Positions 6,311 through 6,322 of a stretch of 6,322 bases of DNA are shown here, piece by piece (the stretch's first letter is position 1; each line of letters begins with the position of its first letter). The notes under the pieces are model-generated. The model was not told the DNA's origin and did no database searches. It saw only the letters and a list, made by a program, of their open reading frames with translations. Both the position numbers and the translations under genes were made by a program. Source of the DNA: Candidatus Dormiibacterota bacterium (GTDB lineage: Bacteria; Chloroflexota; Dormibacteria; Aeolococcales; Aeolococcaceae); the NCBI GenBank assembly GCA_003153215.1, contig PLXL01000143.1, positions 1-6,322 on the forward strand, given 5' to 3'.

Positions 6311-6322
6311 ACCGGGCCTGTG

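Larger units (their letters stand above)
6156..6322. other. Right-end intergenic region, no supportable gene
   Basis: I find no convincing coding sequence here on either strand. It is GC-rich, contains an 8-bp palindrome GGCCGGCC (6237-6244) and two short inverted repeats listed separately. It probably holds upstream sequence of the leftward operon and the start or end region of a gene beyond the window. Confidence 0.5.

Overview
This is a GC-rich window, with strong G/C preference at third codon positions. It suggests an actinobacterium or a similarly high-GC soil lineage such as Dormibacterota or Chloroflexota. Supporting hints are a DrrB-type ABC-2 permease, an MMPL transporter, and a protein of the mycothiol-dependent maleylpyruvate isomerase (MDMPI)/DinB fold. 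The organism cannot be fixed from this sequence alone. There is no sign of mobile elements, CRISPR, tRNA or rRNA.

Layout. On the plus strand, bases 1-821 carry an ABC-2 type transporter permease. Its reading frame is open at the left edge, and the window probably begins one base inside its ATG. It converges on a leftward four-gene cluster, and the 36-base gap between the two facing stop codons holds a GC-rich hairpin. The leftward cluster, in transcription order, is: a MarR-family regulator (6093-5605, TTG start), a 12-TM MMPL/RND-type transporter (5608-3311, GTG start), a 14-TM DHA2-type MFS exporter (3314-1647), and an MDMPI/DinB-like protein (1631-858). The first three genes overlap through GTGA and ATGA stop/start junctions. 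The fourth follows after 15 bases with its own Shine-Dalgarno (SD) sequence, so the set reads as one operon.

Regulation. Upstream of the MarR gene, the leftward strand has a perfect TTGACA -35 box, a weaker -10 near 6125-6130, and an imperfect palindrome (6109-6129) overlapping that -10. A strong SD then sits 7 bases before the TTG start. This is the usual architecture of an autorepressed MarR operon. The likely logic is that a small hydrophobic or toxic ligand releases the repressor and induces two export pumps plus a possible thiol- or metal-dependent enzyme. The ligand cannot be read from the sequence.

The remaining right end (about 6156-6322) has no convincing gene, only two short inverted repeats and possible control sequence for something beyond the window. 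I see no clearly undescribed system. The most distinctive point is the tightly coupled MarR-MMPL-MFS-MDMPI arrangement. Very long plus-strand reading frames opposite the operon are codon-register shadows.
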